From assembly GCA_000226015.1 (NCBI GenBank), contig JH154707.1:17262-66429 (forward strand): a DNA stretch of 49,168 bases, read 5' to 3'. Origin of the DNA: Mnemiopsis leidyi (Eukaryota; Ctenophora; Tentaculata; Lobata; Bolinopsidae). Every line of letters starts with the position of its first letter. Position 1 is the stretch's first letter. This document shows positions 43,926 to 49,168 of the stretch, one piece after another. The notes beneath the pieces were generated by a model, which worked only from the letters and a program-made list of their open reading frames with translations, was not told the DNA's origin and ran no database searches. The position numbers and the translations under genes are program-made.

Positions 43926-44325
43926 ATTAAATACATGTACTGAGAAGGAAGTCTTTTGGAGAGGGCGAGAATATGAGAATAGCCATTTAAATGCAGTATC
44001 TCGAAACTGGTTGTTGTTATTGACTATTTCTGTGAAAGATAAATTAGTCTATTCGTCGTTTCTTCATTGAAGGTTACTAAGAATAAGATCATTCATAATT
44101 CATAAACATTCAATGGCAATTAACCAGGTGCTTGTGCGGAAAACAGTCGATGACAGAAAATTTGTCAAGCAGCGATTGGAGTCGAGGTTGATATAAACAT
44201 AAAAGGGAGAAATGTAAAATGATACAAGGAGTTGCAATTGAAATGACCGTCCTTCACAAACGACGCTCGATTTGATATACAAGACACTTTTTAAAAGCGC
44301 GTATAATCAATGGTCGTTTCTTGTC

Positions 44326-46395
44326 GCGGTGATACCCGACTCACTCGTTTCGTTAGAACGTTAGACGGATATAATCTCGTCAAGTCGTTTCAGCTTATTA
44401 TTTTTGACGTCTAACGGGTTTGCTTTTGCTTTTTCTGACTTTTTTCGACCCTCATTCGAAGCAAATAAAATGTCGGGAGAATAGGAGAAAAAGACAATTT
44501 CAGGAAAATAAAATGCAACGTAGGGAGGAGCCCAACGGGCGATGCGCGTCTAAAATTTCTTCGCCAGGCCAGAAATGCGTGACAGCGCGTGATGGCCGCG
44601 ACAGTAGGTTATCAACCTACAAGGAGGAGCACGCTACCGTCCAAAATTTGTTGTCTGACTTCGTCAGACCCTCATTCGAAGCGAATGGGAATTAAATGAC
44701 AGGAGGGTGCGCGCTGCAGTACAAAAAATTTGCTAAACCTATATTAATAAGGTGCCAACGTGTGTCGTGTAATTATAACGCTTAACTTAATATTTCTCTA
44801 GTGATCTCTATCAAATAAAAATATGCCGCGCCGCTAGATGCTTACTTGCCTGGGTACCTCAGTCCTTATTGTCTATGACAGCGCAGTGATCGTAGGCAAA
44901 CGTAATAAAGCGTGTCCCATGCCACGTTGACGAGATGTCGATGATATCTGTTTAACGAGGAGAGCTAGAGCAGCATGCTGCGAGCCTTAACGGGCGATGC
45001 GCGTCTAGAATTTCTCCGAAATTCATTTCTGTCGCCATTCATTCATTTCTGTCGCCAGGCCAGAAATGCGTGACAGCGCGTGATGGCCGCGACAGTAGGT
45101 TATCAACCTACAATGCGAGCCACGCGCGAGTCGGGTAACACTACAAAAAGTTTCATGTTGCTTGTCGCACGTTTTGTGACTCGCGCTGCGCACACCCTAT
45201 CGGAACGCACAAAGTGTGTAGTGTGAGCTTTTGTCGAAGTGTTACCCGACCCGCGCGCGGCTCGCAGTAATTTTCTGCTCTCCTCGCGAACGTTAGAACG
45301 TTAGACGGATATTATCTCGTCAATGTGAGCTTTTGCGTCAAATCTCCGCCCTAATTTCGCACTGAGCTGAGCTCGCACAGGGATCGAATAAACGTGTTTA
45401 GCAGGGTTTTAGATGAAACAAGCCCTTCTCAGTTCTTTTTACTTATCCTTTGTCAGACGTTACCTGACCTGCTGCCGCGAAGCGGCAGCGGCTGAGTTGT
45501 CGAGGTGTTACCCGACCCGCGCGCGGCTCGCAGTTTTCTGCTCTCCTCGTTAGAACGTTAGACGGATATCATCTCGTCAACGGCTGAGCGGCAGCCCCTG
45601 CACGTGGCGCGGCAGCGAAGCTGCCGCCCTTGCTACACGTTGTATAGCTCTGCTGCCGCGAAACGGCATCCTCCGGCGCGCGCGAAGCGCGCGGCGGCGT
45701 GGCAACGTGAGACAAGCCGCCTCGTATTATTCAAATTTTCAAATCTGATTTGAAAATTGAAAATGAGCCGCAAAGCAACTATTCCTTCAAAAACAAAAAC
45801 AAAAAGCTTAGTTCGTCAGGCAATATTTGAATAAATTCCTAAGGCCTAAGTACCTTTACCAAAGGGTGCGTGGCTTTTTAGCTACAAAGAATAAAGTCCC
45901 GGCTGCAAGCAAAGATTGTCAAACGTTGCCTGACCTGCTGCCGCGAAGCGGCAGCCCCCGCGCGCGAAGCAAGGCAAAGATACTTACCTGTCTACAACGC
46001 GAACGATCGTGTTGTTAAGCGTTGCCTGCAGACTTGCTGCCACAAGGCAACAAGGATTAGGACGATCAACTAGACTGAGGGAATCGTCAAAGGTAAACGT
46101 AGAGGGAGTCAGGGAGCCACGCAGCGCCCGTTTTGTACCGCAGCGCGCACTTTCCCGACATTTTGTTCCTTCTATTCGCTTTGAATGAGGGCCGGACAAA
46201 ATCAGACAACGCCCGTTAACTTGCTTGGGGACTTCAGTCTTTATTGCTTTATGATCGGAGGGAAATGGAGATATTGCCTTGCGTTGTGGCCCATTTTCAA
46301 ATCAAATTTTCAATTGCGGCAGCTTCGCTGCCGCGCCTCGCCCGCTCCGGCAACGTCTGACAATGGAGATAGAGCCGCGCAGCACCCTTAAACCG
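44326..46395. repeat. GC-rich, hairpin-dense repeat island, possible non-autonomous element
   Basis: This stretch is visibly richer in G+C than its surroundings and is built from reused modules. (1) gttagaacgttagacggata-type at 44351, 45291 and 45549. (2) gcgatgcgcgtctaaaattt...ccaggccagaaatgcgtgac...taggttatcaaccta at 44538-44621 and 44993-45111. (3) gttacccgacccgcgcgcgg...ctcgcag at 45240 and 45507, with an inverted copy at 45112-45140. (4) Hairpins with a GCGAAGC-like core (gctgccgcgaagcggcagc at 45470 and 45938; ggcggcagcgaagctgccgc at 45609; cgcgcgcgaagcgcgcg at 45677; gcggcagcttcgctgccgc at 46317). ccctcattcgaagc near 44450 and 44670 reappears inverted near 46180. ORFs inside do not look coding. 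Confidence 0.75.
45730..45758. repeat. Perfect AT-rich hairpin
   Basis: attttcaaat ctg atttgaaaat: two 10-base arms around a 3-base loop, inside the GC-rich island. A related half (attttcaaatcaaattttca) occurs at ~46292. Confidence 0.9.
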
Positions 46396-47192
46396 TGTAC
46401 AGGCAATATGCGTTAAGCACCGCTTAGAATGCAATATTTCAATTATTCATATTGCCGAATTGAGCGGTGCTATTGAGCTGTTTCTCATTTTACTCATACT
46501 TAATAGAAAATAGTATTTTGGAACTCATTATAATCTTTCATTCAAAGGCTATATTTTCAATTTTGATTGGCGTTGTACATAATTTTATACTTTAATAGAA
46601 CCCTTTATAATCCTTAATCTTTATATAGGGATACTGCTGTACTTATTGTAATGATAATTGTTCAATCATTGTTTTAGAGCTGATAAAGAAATTCTGATTG
46701 CCATGTAGATTTTTACATATTTGTTCACCCAATAATGCAATGACGGTTCTTTATGCCTGTGAGTCTAATTTCACCTTGTGCTTGAGAAAATTTATGATGA
46801 TAGATATAAGATAATACTCCGAGACCTCTCGGAACATAACTCTTGGGGAATCGATTTCGCTCAACCGATTGTTTCTATGTTCATGCATGATTCTGCCCGG
46901 CCATATTCTGCGATATCATTACAGTCTACAATTCCCTTAAAAATTTGAATTTGTGCTTCGAGATGCTCGCATGACAGTTTCTCCGAGATTCTTAAATATT
47001 AAGACTGGGGGAGGGTGTCAGGGGGTCAGGACCCAAAACTGAAAAGTGAAGCACTTACTAAACACCTGCTTAGTAATTCCCGTTGTTAGTTATTGCATCC
47101 TGTTACCGCGCTCTTTCTCCTTTTGCCCTAACTAGAAGTGCTTCCTTATTTTGTGTTGCTCTTTTGATAAAACTAGCCTTACACGTTTGTTT
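46396..47192. other. No gene or repeat recognised
   Basis: AT-rich sequence with only short ORFs between the GC-rich island and the first copy of the ~120-bp repeat. Confidence 0.5.
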
Positions 47193-48080
47193 TTCACTCT
47201 GTCGAATGACCTGGAAACCTTGACCGAAGGTTGAATGAGGAAGGTCTCCATTAAAAGATCTAGAATCAGTGCCCCTTCAGTTCAACTCAAAGCCTGGGTA
47301 CAGATGTAACAAATACATACAATGATGCAGTGGACTGTTTGTCAACAGTTATTGAACGCCTGCTCGTAAGTGTAGTAGTACTCTTCTGGTTTAGATTGAA
47401 TTCGCCTCTTTAACTTTGATGCTATTTTCTTTCCGCGGAAGTTCTGTCTGATACAAGGTACAGCTTCCTGAAGTCTCCTTTGGTGATCTTCAAGAATAAT
47501 ACTTATGCTAATGGGTGAGTCTCTCAAAATTAAGGGGATTTTCCTATGCAACCTTCTTCGGTCAACTCAGCCGAATGACCGGGAAACCTTGATTGAGGGT
47601 TAAATAAGGAATGTCTGCGTTAAAAGATCTAGAATCTTCCAGGAGCCCCTTCAGTATAACTGTAAAAGCCTGGGTACAGGTGTAACAAATACAAATGAAA
47701 GAGTAACCCACACGTGATGCTGTCACATGCTAACCCCAGGAGGGACCCGGTTATGAGTTAAAACTGTCTTGGGTACAACATGAACATGAACACTGATGTG
47801 CCAGGCAACAGCCTTGTTTTTAATTATGGTCTGCCGTTGGTGGTGTGTGTAGTATTATCTACCCCGACTTTCTATGCAAGAGATCGGAGGTCTAGATCCG
47901 TCAATCCTAAAGGAGTGCGCTAAGGGCATCTGCCTATCTTCTTGGTTGACTCAGCCGAATGACTGAGAAACCCTGGCTGAGAGTAAAATAAGGGGGTCTC
48001 CATTAAAAGATCTAGAATCTTTTAGGAGCGCCATTAGTATAACTGAAAAAGCCTGGGTACAGGTGTACCAAATACAAATA
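47193..48080. repeat. Three copies (A-C) of the ~120-bp repeat at ~375-bp spacing
   Basis: Copies at 47193-47315, 47561-47696 and 47944-48080 share cagccgaatgac.gggaaacc, ttaaaagatctagaatcttc and aagcctgggtacaggtgta. The intervening ~245-bp stretches are not obviously alike, so the array is either an old diverged tandem or separate insertions. Confidence 0.85.
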
Positions 48081-48254
48081 CTAACCACTTTCTTAATCAC
48101 GCTTGTTTAAGGAGCTTGTCCCACATTCAACTCCCAACATTTACTTGTGTCTTCCCTGCCAATTCAAATACTGAGGTTTCTTCCCATAAGTTTAACTACA
48201 TCAAGTAGATCATTGAAAAGTTTTGTCAAAAGGGCTCTTATTCAGTAACCTATC

Positions 48255-49109
48255 TGACTTAGTCTTGAGCCTGAGCCTCCAAGTCTTGAGCCTGAGCCAC
48301 CTAAACCGAGATATGATTATTGTGAGTCGAATATCAATGCTTTTTTGCAAGATTTAGAACCTATTACTAATAAAGCTTTTTCCTATGACGAACACAGTTT
48401 TAAAGATTTTGTCAGTGAAATCAAAGCACTTATTGAGAAAAACTTTCTTGTTGAGTCTGAATCGTTTAACAAGTTTAAAAGAAATATGATATCCAACCCC
48501 TGGATAACACCAGGGTTGATAGCTTCTGTAAAAAAGAAGAAGTTTTACTACACCCAATGGAAAAAGTCTATCAATAAGAGTAACTTACTAGGCGATATGG
48601 CCTTATATATTGTTTATAGTAATTTTCGTCGAAAATTGAAGCATCTTATTAGATCTGCAAAGAAATTGTATTATAGTAGGAAATTTAGTAAAGTTTCTGG
48701 CAATATGAAGCAGATATGGACATTGATAAATGAGCTAAGAGGTAGAGTTAAAACCAGTATTAAAGCCGCTTTCAAAGTTGATGGCAAACTTGTAAAGGAT
48801 AAAAGAGAAATATCTAATGGTTTCAACATGTTCTTTTCGTCAATTGCCAGTAAGTTAAATGCGAAACTCTATTCCTCTAGGCCTGTTCGTGATGGTGCCA
48901 GCGGTGAATGTGATCAAAACTATAAAAAATACTTTAACAAAAGGGTTGTCAATAGCATTTTTCTAAATTGCTGTGACATTGAAGAAATTGAAAAGACAGT
49001 CAAAAGTTTCCAAGGTGATAAGGCCAGTGATATCTCAATTCTGGTACTTAAGAAAATTGTACCTTGTATATCTAAGCACCTTGCTGGGTTTATTAATATT
49101 TTAAATTAG
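48255..49109 (+). mobile_element. LINE ORF2 fragment: endonuclease-RT linker and start of RT
   Basis: The open frame includes PPKPRYDYCESNINAFLQDL, then PWITPGLIASVKKKKFYYTQ, FRRKLKHLIRSAKKLYYSRK, TLINELRGRV and DKASDISILVLKKIVPCISK. This is the characteristic linker between the APE endonuclease and the reverse transcriptase of CR1/L2-type LINEs. It stops at TAG 49107-49109 (HLAGFINILN) just where the RT palm should begin, so it is at least a point-mutated, inactive copy. The endonuclease part is absent upstream. Confidence 0.85.
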
Positions 49110-49168
49110 GGTTATTGTTAAAATTTACATGAACTACTTTACATTTAGAAGGATTAAATTTAAGATGC

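Noticed and set aside
44420-44695. 91-codon ORF in the GC-rich island
   Set aside because: It spans duplicated repeat modules and hairpins; codon content reflects repeat composition, not a protein.

Overview
The window is animal nuclear DNA. It is AT-rich, its genes have GT-AG introns, and it carries non-LTR retrotransposon, Penelope-like and tRNA-SINE sequence. One gene dominates: a minus-strand orthologue of MYCBP2 (PAM/Highwire/RPM-1), the giant neuronal E3 ubiquitin ligase. About 58-60 exons can be read between 40980 and 1723. They run from the N-terminal region through the RCC1 repeats, PHR1, PHR2, the filamin-like domain, an SH3-like segment and a zinc-binding HHPGC region into the first part of the DOC domain. 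The 5' end lies upstream of 40980. The rest of DOC and the C-terminal RING-Cys relay catalytic region lie beyond position 1. The large introns, the repeat families and the rhodopsin-type GPCRs with degenerate DRY motifs suggest a marine invertebrate, possibly a cnidarian. I cannot fix the phylum from sequence alone.

Layout from left to right. 349-1419 (+): the 3' part of a condensation/acetyltransferase-like gene inside the DOC intron. 1723-10173 (-): MYCBP2 exons for DOC back to filamin. 10205-12132: a minisatellite, a 985-bp fold-back structure and a Penelope-like ORF that runs into an assembly gap (12133-12480). 12870-13864 (-): a broken GPCR. 14685-18546 (-): MYCBP2 exons including PHR2. 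19366-20343 (+): an intact intronless GPCR. 20691-20972: a palindromic element. 21601-22703 (+): a frameshifted SLC35G-type transporter. 23133-30259 and 33131-36104 (-): MYCBP2 exons for PHR1, RCC1 and the N-terminal region. 31004/31121-31912 (+): a small two- or three-exon coiled-coil gene. 38190-38510: a LINE 3' remnant. 38880-39325: a palindromic minisatellite. 40791-40980 (-): the most N-terminal exon found. 41-49 kb: mostly repeats, with a SINE in a precise 11-bp target-site duplication, a GC-rich hairpin-dense island (44.3-46.4 kb), a dispersed ~120-bp repeat and the start of a LINE ORF2.

MYCBP2 is thus a host gene for at least five other genes or gene remnants on both strands, mostly intronless. 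Two of these are frameshifted, whereas no MYCBP2 exon shows an internal break, so decay of retrocopied or duplicated genes is a better explanation than bulk assembly error.

The most unusual architectural signal is that many intronic minisatellites in this gene start at, or include, a splice site. It looks as if introns here grow by tandem duplication seeded at exon-intron junctions. The second is the GC-rich island, built from repeated stable hairpins, several with a GCGAAGC-type core, inside an otherwise AT-rich region. No prokaryotic operon, CRISPR array or tRNA/rRNA gene was seen.
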